Shown piece after piece: positions 1 through 10,822 of a stretch of 64,000 nucleotides of DNA (the stretch's first letter is position 1; each line of letters starts with the position of its first letter). Both the position numbers and the translations under genes were made by a program. Below the pieces are notes generated by a model that was not told the DNA's origin, did no database searches, and saw only the letters and a program-made list of their open reading frames with translations. Origin of the DNA: Eupeodes corollae (taxonomy: Eukaryota > Arthropoda > Insecta > Diptera > Syrphidae); assembly GCF_945859685.1 (NCBI RefSeq), contig NC_079147.1:58930946-58994945 (forward strand), written 5' to 3'.

Positions 1-114
1 TGACAACTAGTTTAACAAAACACGAAAACCTACAAACTTTTAAGCAAGTCAAATCGACAGACGGGATTTAATGTTATCAGTGTGGATCGCATACCAGCGT
101 CTTTTAAAAACTGT
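1..114 (+). mobile_element. 3' end of a Helentron-like repeat, cut by window start
   Basis: This stretch matches the last ~110 bases of the repeats that end near 40246 and 48120. Shared words, in order, are AAACACGA, CTACAAAC, TTTTAAGCAAG, AATCGACAGACGGGAT, TTATCAGTGTGG and TCGCAT.CCAGC, followed by a T-rich end. In the best copy GGGATG and CATCCC can pair as a short hairpin just before the end; here the arms are mutated. The upstream part of the element lies outside the window. The match to sister copies is seen directly; the Helentron/HINE assignment is inference from overall architecture. Confidence 0.6.
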
Positions 115-724
115 TTTGGAAGTGATTCGATTTTTCATTTTATTGAGAAGCTTGGCCCAATTTTGAATTGTCCACGTTACACCAAAACGCTGTATTGAGT
201 TGTCGGTTGAGATATAATCAGTGGCAGCAACTGTAATAGACGAAGTTCATCAGGAATTGATATATTGGATGAAAGTGATGGAACATAATCCCCAGGAATT
301 AGTTCAACAACAGGAACAGCTCTCTCTCTCATTCACAGCACATATCAACTCATCAACGTTCCCTATTTAATGGCACAGTTAATCCCTTCAATCTCACTTT
401 TGATTTCAATTTTTAGCGACACGATTTAGGTTAGAAACGTAGGTCCATTATTTATCTTTTTTCTTACGTTGTCAAATTTCCGCACGATTGTGGTATATTA
501 GAAACTTCAAGTTGATTGAATACTTTGCATCTTATTGTTGCATTTAGCTAATTGGAAAAAGAATGTGGAAGAACGATAATTCCTTACATTCGTCACAATC
601 GAAAACGGACCCTAAAGTTATTTCATCGAGATGATTCAGCAATCTTTAGCTGATACCAGCGATCGACAATAGAATTGAAAAAAATGTCGCTGCAAAAGCT
701 ATCTTTATTTCTCTACAGGTCTCT
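115..724. other. No recognisable gene
   Basis: About 600 bases with no convincing open frame. A short CT repeat (CTCTCTCTC) sits near 320. It could be decayed sequence upstream of the following Jockey fragment, but I could not read protein similarity in it. Confidence 0.4.
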
Positions 725-2310
725 TTTTAAGCGGATAGAAAACGGTATTTGTCAAGCCTGTCCCTTAAAATAGCGACTCCTAGAATTCAAAGCCTCTTAC
801 TATCGTCCAATTTGCACTTAAGTCTCTTCTTTTCAAGGAAAATGCTGATTTAAATAACCTTAAGAAATATCTCGAAGAGCAATTTTCTTTCTTTTCATGA
901 CCGGCAGGATAGCTTTTGTAGCAATTATGTCTTCTTGTGATTTAATGGCTTATCTAACCGTGCAGTTTAAGATAATCACTCGTAACATCAACACCTGGCG
1001 GTGAGCCTTAATTTGATGGCAAGTTTTTAAACTTGCTGCCCCTTGTCGCTTATTTTTTGAAATTCGCTAAAAGTATTTCATAAGATTAACCCTCCCTTCT
1101 TTGGAAAATGCTTCGAGTGAGTTCCTCTTTCTAAGCTACCAAGACTTAACAAATACAGCAGCTTGTTAATCCTTGGTCTTGGTTTTGTCTACCTAAGTAT
1201 TGATTTTCCTGGGTAAATATTGAAAAACTAATACCCAATGCATATAGGATAAATCATAGCCACTCTCACATATATGTTCATGGAATTAATCATGGGGCTG
1301 TAACATATACAGTGGTACCACACCTTCAGTAACTTCCAATATAGATTTATTTTTTCTTATATGTTGTACCGATTTATTTGTCGATTTGTATATTTACTGA
1401 TTTCTATGGACTTTTTTATAATTTACATATATCAGTAAATCAAATCCATGAGGCAATACGACGGTTTCTCGTTACCATCTTTCAGAAGATTTTAAACCTT
1501 GCAAGGAGGTTAACTATAGCTTCTTGCGTTTGCTCACAAGTAGAGAATTTACTCAGTGCAGTTCTAAACTGTGCCTTTTCAATAACTATGAATTGCAACA
1601 GTATCAATGGTCATCGAACTACACTGATTCCTCTTACTTTTACCCTGATCCACCGCTTCGAGGTGCAAGTAAGCTCTTTTTCCTTCCAGATTATAGACAA
1701 GCATATAGCTTCCCTATATCCTCATGGAAGTCAGTTTGACGCCTATCTAACCGGACAGTGGACCAAACCTTTATATCGTTTTGGAGAATGTTAAATTATT
1801 GCACTTGTTATTTCAAAGCAATTTGATAAAGTTAGTAGCTCAGCTCTCTTTTCGAAAATGTGAGCTTCTATTATTGATGAATGTCTTCTTCGTTAGATTA
1901 GAAACTATCTTTCTAACCGTTCAATACAAGTTTTATTAAATGGTTTTATGTATGGAATTCATAAAATAAATGCTGGTGTCCCTCAGGGCTCCATTTTGTT
2001 TCCGACTCTCTTTCTTATATTCATAAAAGATCACCATGTCTGCGACTTCTAATTCATTAAACTGTTCCGCTGACGACAATACCCTCAGCTTTTCATAGTA
2101 GTTTCTAGATTGACTTACTTGTCCTTGTCCCACCCCGATAATAAGTGCCATTAACGACAAGGAGTACTTTCAGTACTCGGTATGTGTATCAAAAATCACC
2201 TTAAATATTCGATATTGCCTTAATCGTTCTGATCTTGCTGTAAGTTACAAAGCCTGTATTCGACAGCTGCCCAAATATTTCACTACGGCCTCTTGGCCAG
2301 AATTCATAAG
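725..2310 (+). pseudogene. Degenerate Jockey-type reverse transcriptase (family A)
   Basis: Broken pieces of a non-LTR reverse transcriptase lie on the plus strand in several frames. Around 725-970 one reads remnants of the start of the domain (KPVP, YYRPI, then LKKYLEE and DRQ), the same words as in the cleaner copies at 7.6-8.3 and 23.6-25.0 kb. Around 1740-2090 the palm follows: AYLTGQW, IIAL.ISK.FDKV, NYLSNRSIQVLLNGF, then VPQGSILFPTLFLIFI. The FADD box is damaged near 2070. Roughly 1000-1640 cannot be aligned and may be an insertion. At least five stops and several frameshifts make this a long-dead copy. Confidence 0.7.
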
Positions 2311-2529
2311 AGAGCTCTTAAAAATGACAGATGACCATTTTTTAACTAAAAAATTGTTATATCTTCAGCAAGTCAGTTTTCTTGCAATACAAAGAATAAC
2401 GTTTTTGACATCTGGAAAAATTTTAAGAACGGTCATTTCCCGAATATTACAAATTTAATTAAATAAAAAGGTACTACAAATTGTTAAAAATTGATTTGTG
2501 TTTTTAACGTAAAATAATTTTAAATATTT

Positions 2530-2625
2530 TCTTAAATGGCTGCTAAAATTGATACAAATTGTTTTTCGGCTAAAAATCTCATTGACTAAAACAGATTTTG
2601 AAATAAAACTTTTTATCTTGTATCG
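2530..2625 (+). repeat. Internal piece of Helentron-like repeat
   Basis: The run CTAAAATTGATACAAATTG followed by AAAAATCTCATTGACTAAAA resembles 40020-40090 of the Helentron-like copy at 39.3-40.2 kb (CTAAAATTGGTAAAATTTG, then AAAAATCTCGTTAGCAAAAA). By eye roughly 70% of positions agree. The matching 3' terminus may be the fragment at 5136-5168, on the other side of the LINE at 2893-5145, which would make this one element split by that LINE. That link is weak because 2626-2892 does not align clearly. Confidence 0.35.
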
Positions 2626-2892
2626 ACTCCAGTATTATGTGAATAAAGAGCGATATTGACAGCAAATTTGTTTTCTTAGACAAAATATTGATTTTAATAT
2701 ATTTGAAAGCCTTTGAAAAATCCACAGACACAGATTTTTTTTACACTTCAGAATTTCAGAAAGTGGTAAGCTTATATCAAGCTTCGAACTGCGATCAGAG
2801 GCTCATCATAAGTGCATGTGTTAGTTGTAAGTAAAAGGAATACAAATATAACACATTTAACTATTACAGAACAAAAAATAAAATGAGAGCGT

Positions 2893-5145
2893 TCACGATA
2901 GTGAAGCACTGGTTCTAAACAATGATTTTAATCCCACCTTATTTAAATTTAAATCTATCGATGAACAGTTTAAGTTATATAAAAGGCTCATTTGACTTAA
3001 AGCTTCATTATTCCCATAGTTAGTTCTATGGAAGTCAATATGTATAAAATCAAATGTGTGCAGGTGATGAGTTCCGCCCCGGTAATTCAAATGTATACAA
3101 GAAAGCAAATAAGGTGCTTCAATTTCACCATTAATGAGTTGATGAAAAAATACTAAGTCATTATTAACACGCCTTTGATGGAGAGATTGCATTTGAAGAA
3201 GTAGAATGCGATGTTCATAGGGAGGCAGATCATAGGGATCTTCCCAAGGAAGACCTTTTAGAGCAAAGAGAATGAAATTATGTTGAATTGATTCAATACG
3301 TTTTCTATGAATTTCGTAAAAGGGAGTCCATACCTGCGAAGCATATTCAAGATGAGGACGAGCATGGCAATTATACAAAGAAAAAGTAACATAGGGATCA
3401 TTGAATTCGTTTGCCCAGCGTTTTATAAAACCAGGCATAAAACTTGCCTTATTAACAATAAAATTTATGTGATGTGAAAACTCCAACTTGAAACAAAAAT
3501 GTAGGTACACCTAAATCTTTAAATTTGAAGACACGACAGAGTTTTTGTTGTGAAATAAAGTAGTCAAATACGTTACTGATTAGTTTTTTAGTGAAATTTA
3601 TCGTCTGGCATTTTAAAGGGCTGAGTAAAAGGCTATTTTTCCCACACCAAAATGTCGGCTTGAAAAGAATACGATCATGGGTGGACTTTATTATTTTGAA
3701 AATCTTCATATCGTCAACAAAAATGAGAAGTTCACTTGAGCGTAGACATGATGATACATCGTTAATAGACAGGATGAACAGAAAAGGGCCAAGATGGCTT
3801 CCCTGGGGAACACCAAATTGAGCAACAAAAGGTTCAGAATGACAATTTCTAAATTTTGCCTCGTAGGATCTGTTTTCAAGGTATGACTTAATCCAAGCTA
3901 AGAAAAATTGTGGAAAACCAAGAGCCTTAAGATTAAATAAAATAATTCCGTGCCTAAGTTCGTCAAAAGCTTTAGAAAAGTCAGTGTATACACAGTTAAC
4001 TTCATAACCTTGTTCTAAAGCATTTGAACATATGTTTGAGAATGTGAGGAGATTAGTTACGGTTGATATTTTTTCACAAAACCATGTTGCTGTTCGCAAA
4101 TTATATTTTTACTAAAAAATGCTACACTTTCACAAACAACTTGTGCAAAAACCTTAGGAATGCAAGAAAGCTTTACAATAGGCCTGTAGTTGCTTATATC
4201 CGACTTGTTACCTTTCTTGAAAATTGGTGTAAGAAATGACTTCTTCCATGTGCTCGGAAATTCGCCTGTTTTTAGAGAAAGTTTGAATAAAAACGTAAGG
4301 GGTTCAACTAAAGCATTACTACACTTTTTTAGTACTATCGGGGGAATACCATCAGGACCGACTGAGCAGTCATCATTCAACGCAGATAAAAATCAAGGAC
4401 CGTACTCTGTAGCACAGGTATGTGACTACAGCTAGTTTACGAAAAAGTGTGAAGATTATGAAAATATACTTTATCAACTTCTTGAGGGCTATTAACAAAT
4501 GACTCACAGAAATTCGTTGCGAAAGCGTTAGAGATATCAAAAGTTTTATCTAACGAAAGGTTCTTGTAAGTGAAGTTAACTGGAAAGCCATCTGATTTTT
4601 TCTTTCAGTTTACAAAATTAAAACATTTTTTAGGATTCTCTTTCAAAGAGGTGGCCATATCAGTAACATAACAAGCATATACAAGATAAGAAAGAGATTT
4701 AAATTGGTTAAAGAGTTCAACATAAAAAGAGAAGTTGACTGGAGACAGAGTTTTGAAATACGTTTTCCATGCCTTATTTCTTTTGTTACGCAGTAAACGC
4801 AATTCTTTCGTGTACCAAGGATAGCTAAAGTTTGTATTTCTTGATTTCTTTATGGGTACATTTTTTTATAAACAATAAATAAGGATCTTATAAAAAGTTG
4901 AAACTGTTTCGTCAATGTAAGAAAATGCTAGTGTATCAGCAATTCGAGAAATGGTTAAATCTTCAGACAACTGCTGGAAATTGGCTCCTCTGAATTCAAA
5001 ATTATATTAGCAATCAAAAGAATTACTGTGATTAGTAAGGTGATTACTTAAGTCAAAAAAAATGTCCAAAGGGGGGTGATATTTGTCAATATTAGTAATT
5101 GATGATCTAGATTTTAGAACAAGAGTTGAAATGTTTTCAGTGTAG
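2893..5145 (-). mobile_element. 5'-truncated Jockey/CR1-group LINE (family B)
   Basis: Read from 5145 downwards, this holds the end of the endonuclease/linker (FEFRGANFQQL near 4990, SYPWYTKELRLLRNKRNKAW near 4830-4760), the reverse transcriptase (GPDGIPPIVLKKC, FLTPIFKKGNKSDISNYRPI, QQHGF, then YTDFSKAFDELRHG, FGVPQGSHLGPFLF and FVDDMKIF) and the C-terminal part (HARPHLEYASQVWTP, RIESIQHNF). Frameshifts fall near 4080 and 3480, and stops lie in the linker at about 4610 and 4440. The active-site box reads FVDD instead of the usual FADD/YADD. The first part of the endonuclease is missing, as in normal 5' truncation. Neither a poly(A) tail nor a target duplication is visible. Confidence 0.82.
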
Positions 5146-5168
5146 GTCGCATCCCAACCTCACTTTAT
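5136..5168 (+). repeat. Last ~33 bases of Helentron-like repeat
   Basis: CAGTGTAGGTCGCATCCCAACC matches the terminal signature CAGTGTGGGTCGCATCCCAGCC seen at 48.09 kb. It abuts the truncated 5' end of the minus-strand LINE, so the LINE may have inserted into a Helentron-like copy or been joined to it by deletion. Confidence 0.5.
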
Positions 5169-6369
5169 TTCTGATTTTAATGCATTCTTAAGGTGAGCTA
5201 TAAACTGTTTGAGGATTATCTATCTTTAACCGGGCACTCCAACCTTTGTGTTTTAAACATTTACAATACATAAAATCCTAGAATATTTGAGACAGAGTGC
5301 ATTTAAACATCATAGTTAATAATGTGATGTAATTATATTCTTAACCTACTTGCGCCATTCGAAATACAATAAATCAAGTCCTCAAGCGAAATTTGAAAAG
5401 TTTTACTAAATCAAAGGATTCCCGAGATCAGATTTCGTCATACATTACCCTAATAAAGTATTATACATTTTGAAATATCTATAACACCCAACCCCCAAAC
5501 ACAACGCACACCTTCCAAATCCATTACCCAAAACGAGGCCTATCAAACACCCCCCACCACCTCCACCATCAACTTATTTAACACCCGCCTTCCTTAAACC
5601 TATCTTAACGAAAATCTAATATTACTAAAAGGAAATGTGTCATAGCACCCTAAGGATAATTATCTTTTCTTCCTTTATAGCACTTATAGGAGGTACGAGT
5701 GGGTATGTTTTTATTTTTATTATTATTATTATTTTGATTTTTTCTCTTACCTATGTAACTAAGCTAAGGCTATACCTTAGCTCTCTTAAGTACATAGCCA
5801 CATTACCGAAATTAAAAATATATTAGGTATATGTATGTGCTTATAAGTACATATATAAAGCTAAGAGAAAGACAGTTAAAGTTCTAACTTCAAGGCGGTT
5901 GTTGTTGTTGCTGTTTTTTGGTATGGTAATGTCGTAATGTCGACGGGCGTCATCGTTGTCGTCGTTTTGATGGCAATGATAGGAAAGGTATTAGAGCACA
6001 GAAATTAATCTATAACGAGAAGTCAAATATAATTTAATAGCATTTTACAACCAGCGCGAACGAATGGATAAAAGTTAAAATAAAAAGTCTGGAGGGAGGA
6101 AGGAATATCGTTGAAGGTAGGATTTTATAAACAAACAGATTTGTCGAGAAGGCGAGGCAAGTTAGTCAACAAACGGTGCTATATCATTTTAGCTGTATCA
6201 ATGTCTTTTTATTGTTGTGTCTATTCTTTTCAAAATAAACACAAATCATACCGAATAAAGATCTTGATTGGATTTAAGTCAACTTAAGGAAAAGTTCATT
6301 ATACAAATTTGAACCAATACATTACAGCAAGGCCGTGAGTGACCATTATGTCAAATTTAATAAGTACAC
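5169..6369. other. Non-coding AT-rich DNA with triplet repeats
   Basis: I see no supported gene. A hydrophobic frame at 5635-5826 is encoded by a TTATTA run and is best read as low complexity. Simple repeats include GTT repeats at 5897-5913 and a GTC-rich stretch to about 5970, plus TATA/ATGTA-rich runs near 5820-5870. C-rich sequence lies at 5548-5570. Confidence 0.5.
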
Positions 6370-6781
6370 GACTAAGTTGAAAAGTTTTAATAAAATTAGT
6401 TTGAAGCCAATATTTTTTTAATTTTTAAAAGATATTTTAGTCGAAAGTAAATTTTTACCAAGTTTAGTATTTTTTTATAGAAAATTGTCAATTACATTTT
6501 TCTGAAAACTTTACCGAATGTTGAAAACAATATTTCTTATAAGATAAAATTAGTTTGAACCCAAAATCTAAAATTTTTTAAAAGTTTTTTTTTGTCGAAA
6601 ATTACTTAAGCCTCAATTTTTACCAACTTTTAGTAATGATTTGTTTAAGTTCTTATTTTTTGTAAATAAAAAACTATCAAGTTATTTTTTCTCAAAATTT
6701 AATTGAATTTGAAAATAATTTTACTTATAAGACAATTAGATTTTTGGGTAAAATCAATTTTTACAAACTTTGAGTAATAAA
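6370..6781 (-). repeat. Helentron-like tandem array, left part
   Basis: On the minus strand there are about three diverged units, each beginning with (G/C)TTGGTAAAAATT and continuing with runs like CAAACTAATTTTATCTTATA and AATATTGTTTTCAACATT. Unit starts read as AATTTTTACCAA near 6450, 6618 and 6757 on the plus strand, a spacing of about 140-166 bases. The same unit repeats in the copy at 47.4-48.0 kb in the opposite orientation. The array is interrupted on its right by the mariner at 6782-7551 and resumes at 7552. Confidence 0.65.
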
Positions 6782-7551
6782 CGGTGATTTTTTAAGAGCT
6801 TGAGAACTTTAAAAAAAAAAAACGCATAAAATTTGAAAAAACTCATCGATTCTTTATTTGAAACGTTAGATTGGTCCATGACATTTACTTTTTGAAGATA
6901 ATTTCATTTAAATGTTGACCGCGGCTGCGTCTTAGGTGGTCCATTCGGAAAGTCCAATTTTGGGTAACTTTTCCGAGCATTTCGGCCGGAATAGCCCGAA
7001 TTTCTTCGGAAATGTTGTCTTTCAAAGCTGGAATAGTTGCTGGCTTATTTGTGTAGACTTAAGACTTGACGTAGCCCCACAAAAAATAGTCTAAAGGCGT
7101 CAAATCGCATAATATTGGTGGCCAACTTACCGGTCCATTCCTTGAGATGAATTGTTCTCCGAAGTTTTCCCTCAAAATAGCCATAGAATCGCGAGCTGTG
7201 TGGCATGTAGCGCCATCTTGTTGAAACCACACGTCAACCAAGTTCAGTTCTTCCATTTTTGGCAACAAAAACTTTGTTAGCATTGAACGATAGCGATCGC
7301 CATTCACCGTAACGTTGCGTCCAACAGCATCTTTGAAGATATACGGACCAATGATTCCACCAGCGTACAAACCACACCAAACAGTGCATTTTTCGGGATG
7401 CATGGGCCGTTCTTGAACGGCTTCTGGTTGCTCTTCACTCCAAATGCGGCAATTTTGCTTATTTACGTAGCCATTCAACCAGAAATGAGCCTCATCGCTG
7501 AACAAAATTTGTCGATAAAAAAGCGGATTTTCTGCCAACTTTTCTAGGTTT
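6782..7551 (-). mobile_element. 5'-truncated DD41D mariner-like transposon
   Basis: The 3' terminal region (plus strand GGTGATTTTTTAAGAGCTTG from 6783) is followed by the C-terminal two thirds of the transposase gene. The 5' terminal repeat and the DNA-binding domain are missing; the element stops at TCTAGG near 7551 and Helentron-like sequence resumes. The insertion lies within one repeat unit of the Helentron-like array. That the last 20-odd bases are the terminal inverted repeat is inference, since the partner end is gone. A TA just left of the end (6776-6779) fits the usual mariner target. Confidence 0.75.
6885..7547 (-). pseudogene. Mariner-type transposase, C-terminal part
   Basis: The transposase cuts and joins DNA at the ends of its own transposon using three aspartates. 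All three are visible: FSDEAHFWLNG, WFQQDGATCHTA and LTPLDYFLWG. The last two aspartates are separated by 41 residues, the spacing of the DD41D mariner group (known from tephritid flies). The frame is open from 7547 to a single TAA at about 7058-7060, which replaces a codon just after GYVKS; beyond it the same frame continues (PATIPALKDNISEEIRAIPAEM, RMDHLRRSRGQH) to the natural stop at 6885-6887. The N-terminal helix-turn-helix half is absent, so the protein is not functional, but the remaining sequence is well preserved. Confidence 0.88.
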
Positions 7552-7612
7552 TAGGTTTTTAATTTTATAAAAAAAACTGCCTATTAGATTTTTATCAAAA
7601 TTTTACCAGATA
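7552..7612 (-). repeat. Helentron-like tandem array, right part
   Basis: On the minus strand this reads GGTAAAATTTTGATAAAAAT, then GGCAGTTTTTTTTATAAAAT and TAAAAACC, matching the unit segment CAGTAAAATTTTGAAAAAAA...GACAGTTTTT of the 47 kb copy. It continues directly, within the unit, into the array left of the mariner. Confidence 0.55.
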
Positions 7613-8290
7613 GGTATTAAAAAAGTTATCCTTCTATCGTCAGCAAAACAATGTATTGCATTAGATGTTGCAGACAGGAGGTCATTAATAAAAATGAGAA
7701 AGAGTGTTGGAGATAAAACAGAGCCCTGAGGCACACCATCATTTATTTTGTGGTTTTCAAACTTGAATCCATCCAATACCACTTGTATTGAACGATTCGA
7801 AAGGTAATTACTAATCCAATGAAGGAGGGATTCATGCAAACCGAAAGCACGCATTTTCGATAAGAGAGTCTAATGCCAAACCCTATCAAATGCTTTTGAA
7901 ATATCAAGTGCAATAATCCTACTTTCCCCAAAACTGTGTAAAGATTTGTTCCATTGTTTGGTGAGATGAACCATGAGATCACCGGTGGACATATTGCTAC
8001 GAAAACCATACTGTCGGTCATTAAGAAGCTTCCGTTCTTCAAGATATTTCTTGAGCTGATAATTAATCAGCGTTTCCACTGGCAGCGTTGAATTGGCGGC
8101 GAACTGCCTAGCAAAGAGATTTGCTTTCTCTAAAGTGCTAACAAATGGAGTGTCATTCACAACGAGCGTAGGAACCGAGGAAGAGGAAGAATTCCTTATA
8201 TTTTTTACAAATGACCAAAAATTTGTACTGCCTTTGGGACATTGCAGTATTTTTGCCGTAATGTTTGGTCATGTCCTTTAAACTTACGAA
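7613..8290 (-). pseudogene. Jockey-type reverse transcriptase fragment (family A)
   Basis: Read downwards from about 8290: FWSFVKNIRNSSSSSVPTL, LEKANLFARQFAANSTL, then a jump to VETLINYQLKKYLEERKLL, DRQYGFRSNMSTGDLMVHL, IIALDISKAFDRVWH, LLHWISNYLSNRSIQVVLDG, NDGVPQGSVLSPTLFLIFIN and HCFADD. The segment between ANSTL and VETL (the start of the RT domain, including the NYRPI box) is deleted; the gap leaves the frame open. One frameshift lies near 7860. The protein stops just after FADD, where the Helentron-like array begins, so the thumb and C-terminus are lost. Confidence 0.85.
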
Positions 8291-8603
8291 TATTGGCTGA
8301 TTGTTTCCTGAATAGGAAATCTAATATTTGACCACCAAACGTTGAAGTATCGACTGTGAAGGGCAATAACGTCTACAGTAAAATGGGCGCAATGCGCCCA
8401 ACGTTTGCGTTAGCGAACACTCGTTTTGATAGTAAAGTTTTATCATTTGAACATGCTGTTCAATTGTGTAAATTGCCATGATGATTTTACATAAACAACA
8501 ACAACAACAACAAAATGTTTAAAAGATGTCACGAAAACATAATGGCCGCCACGGAGCTCCAAATTCTACCTGCGCTAAATTAAAAACCCTATATTTAACG
8601 GTA
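8291..8603. other. Short non-coding stretch with palindromes and CAA repeat
   Basis: No coding signal. At 8384-8400 there is a perfect inverted repeat, TGGGCGCA-A-TGCGCCCA, followed at once by a weaker one around GTTTGCGTTAGCGAAC. A CAA repeat occupies 8495-8513. Confidence 0.5.
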
Positions 8604-8629
8604 GTACCCGTGGCATGATGGTTAGTGCG
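8604..8629 (+). mobile_element. SINE head fragment (box A region)
   Basis: The 26 bases GTACCCGTGGCATGATGGTT + AGTGCG are the 5' end of the tRNA-headed SINE found in fuller form at 30085 and 21535. The rest is missing; LOA-type LINE sequence (minus strand) starts immediately to the right. Confidence 0.75.
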
Positions 8630-10822
8630 ATTGTAGGTAAAAATGGCGATCTCAAGGCAGCCTGAAATCTAATTAGCGATGTAGTGCGCCGTTTTGATAC
8701 CAAAAACTCGTTTGACCTGTGATAGAAAGGGGAAGATTTATAGAGAAGCTTCATAGCGATTATGTTAGAGGCATGTCGCATTGAGAAAAAAGATTAGGTC
8801 TCTAATCATTGTGTCAGTTAGCTCATCAAGTTCGTGAAAGAAAGCTTTTCCAAAGTATTTCATTCTAGTGTTTGCCAAAGCAGGACATTTGCAGAGGAAA
8901 TGGATTATCGTTTCACTTTCTCTTTGGTCACTACAACTACGGCAAAAGGTGTTGTAAGAGATACCCAACTTTCCTGCATGAACTCCTATAGGCCAATGTC
9001 CGGAACAAACCGCAACCTGCATAGAAGATCGTTTATAGGGGTTTTATTATAGGTGGGCCATATCTTCCTAGATATAATGCAGTTGGGAAAATTGCTCCAT
9101 CTTCTTCGGTTTGATTCAAATTGGTAGATAGAAAGATTTTACCCGTCATAGCACCAAGAGTTAAGCATTTCTGCAAGTGAGCTATGAAGGGCCGATCCTT
9201 GCTTGGCTAGCTCGTCAGCCCGTTCATTTCCCACGATACCACTATGGTATCTGCCTGACTGTCTGTGAAGATAGCCACATTTCGGTTTTGGTTTGGGCTT
9301 TGTTTAAATATCTTACATGACTCCCTTATTGACAGCAGTTCAGCTGGAAAAACGCTAGCAAAGTCAGGAAGCCTAAAGGCTACATTTAGGGACTCTGAAA
9401 AGATCCCAGAACCAACTACGCACTCCATCTTTGAGCCGTCAGTAAAGATGGTTGTGTCGAAACCTATCGACTCAATGTCATCATCCCAATCGTCTCTGGA
9501 TGGGAATATAACCTTAAAAACCTTACTAAGGTTCAAAGTAGGAGTGCAGTAGTCAGTGTCTACCGAGATAATATCTGAGGGAATCAATTTCGTTGTGTTC
9601 CTGTGACCATAAGGTTTTGACAACCAGCTGTTTGATTCCTTCAGCCTAATAGCGATGCAGGAAACCATATATTAAATAAAAAGGTCGATTGGTAGAAGAT
9701 CCAAAATAACGTTTAAGGCGTCCGTTGGGCAAGTACGCATGGCCCCTGTGGTGCCCACAAAAGCTGTTGTCTGAACCTTCTTTAGCTTATCAATATTATA
9801 GGCTTTGCTAAGTGCAGGCCACCACACAATCGAACCATATGTTAAGATAGGGCGTACTACGGCTGTGAACGTCCATAAAATCATCTTTGACTGAAGTCCC
9901 CACTTTTTGCCGAAAGTTTTGCTGCAGGCGTAGAAGGCAACACAGGCCTTCTTAACCCGTACTTCAATATTTAGTTTCCAGTTTAATTTAGGGTCGAGTG
10001 TAACTCCCAAATATTTTGCACTGGAAGACAATAGGATAGGATTTGACCGTTGAGTCGAGGTAGCGTGAAGGGTGGTACTTTAGTTTTGATGGTAAAGAGC
10101 AACAGTTCAGTTCAGCTGCTAACTTTCTTCAAAGCTGACTCTGTGATTTCACTAATCATAGAGGTGTACTTTCCTGACGCCAATAGCACCAAATCATCTG
10201 CGTAGGCTCCACATCTCTCTAATTTAACGAGAATTGTATCCTTGACCAGGAGCCATAGAAGAGACGAATGGACACCACACTGGGGTGTTCCTCTACTCAC
10301 GTGTTTTGTTGCGATTATATTGCCTAGAGTGGCTCGAATCTTCCAACCTGTCCAGGTTCCTTTAGGCTTTTTTAGAAATGAAGGATTACAATGTTCCTTC
10401 GATAAAACTTTGCTGAGCCTTGCGGAGTCCTTAATGTCTTCGATTGATTGACAGTATTCTCTCCAGCCTTGTCTTTTGGCTGATGACAGCGCTTGCTTGT
10501 AAATTTTAAGGGAGTTTTTATACGGTTGGTAAAACTTATGTTTGTGGCAGATATTGAAAATTGTCCTCGCATTTTCCTAAGACTCGACAGTTCTTCATTC
10601 CACCAAGAAGGAAGGGTTTTACGGCTATATTTAACTGGCCAAGATTCTCAAAATGACTTACTTATAGAAGTTTCAAAGGTTTTCACATTAGATTCAAGGT
10701 CTCCTATCGATTCTGTGAGTTTCGGTAAGTTGCTAAGTTTAGAATTAGCAATTTGACCGAATTTCTTCCAGTCAGTTCTTTTCGGATTTCTATAAGGCGG
10801 AGGGTTTTTCGACTCGAAATTA
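8630..10822 (-). mobile_element. Truncated LOA-type LINE with RNase H domain
   Basis: On the minus strand, from 10822 down: linker sequence (YRNPKRTDWKKFG; PWWN.ELS; KQALSSAKRQGWREYCQS), RT fragment (VSRGTPQ, AYADDLVLLASG, SAKYLGVTLDPKLNWK, RPILTYGSIVWWPAL), RNase H (IFTDGSKMECVVGSGIF, FPAELLSIRESCKIF, AIFTDSQADTIV) and a C-terminal zinc-binding stretch (CRSCSDQRESETIIHFLCKC). These are hallmarks of LOA-clade LINEs. The front of the RT domain, including the first catalytic aspartate, is missing: LKKPKGTWT is joined to ATLGNIIATKHV at about 10330. The VPQGG-type box reads GTPQCGVHS. RNase H keeps the D of TDGS and the E of PAE and the D of FTDS. Several frameshifts (9670, 10080, 10310, 10600) kill it. 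Ends are SINE pieces on both sides. Confidence 0.83.

Noticed and set aside
1378..1794. 138-codon open frame as a gene
   Set aside because: Its second half is Jockey RT in a damaged frame (AYLTGQW.KPL); the first part has no similarity, so the frame is accidental.
5635..5826. Small membrane protein
   Set aside because: Built on a TTATTA repeat; low-complexity translation.
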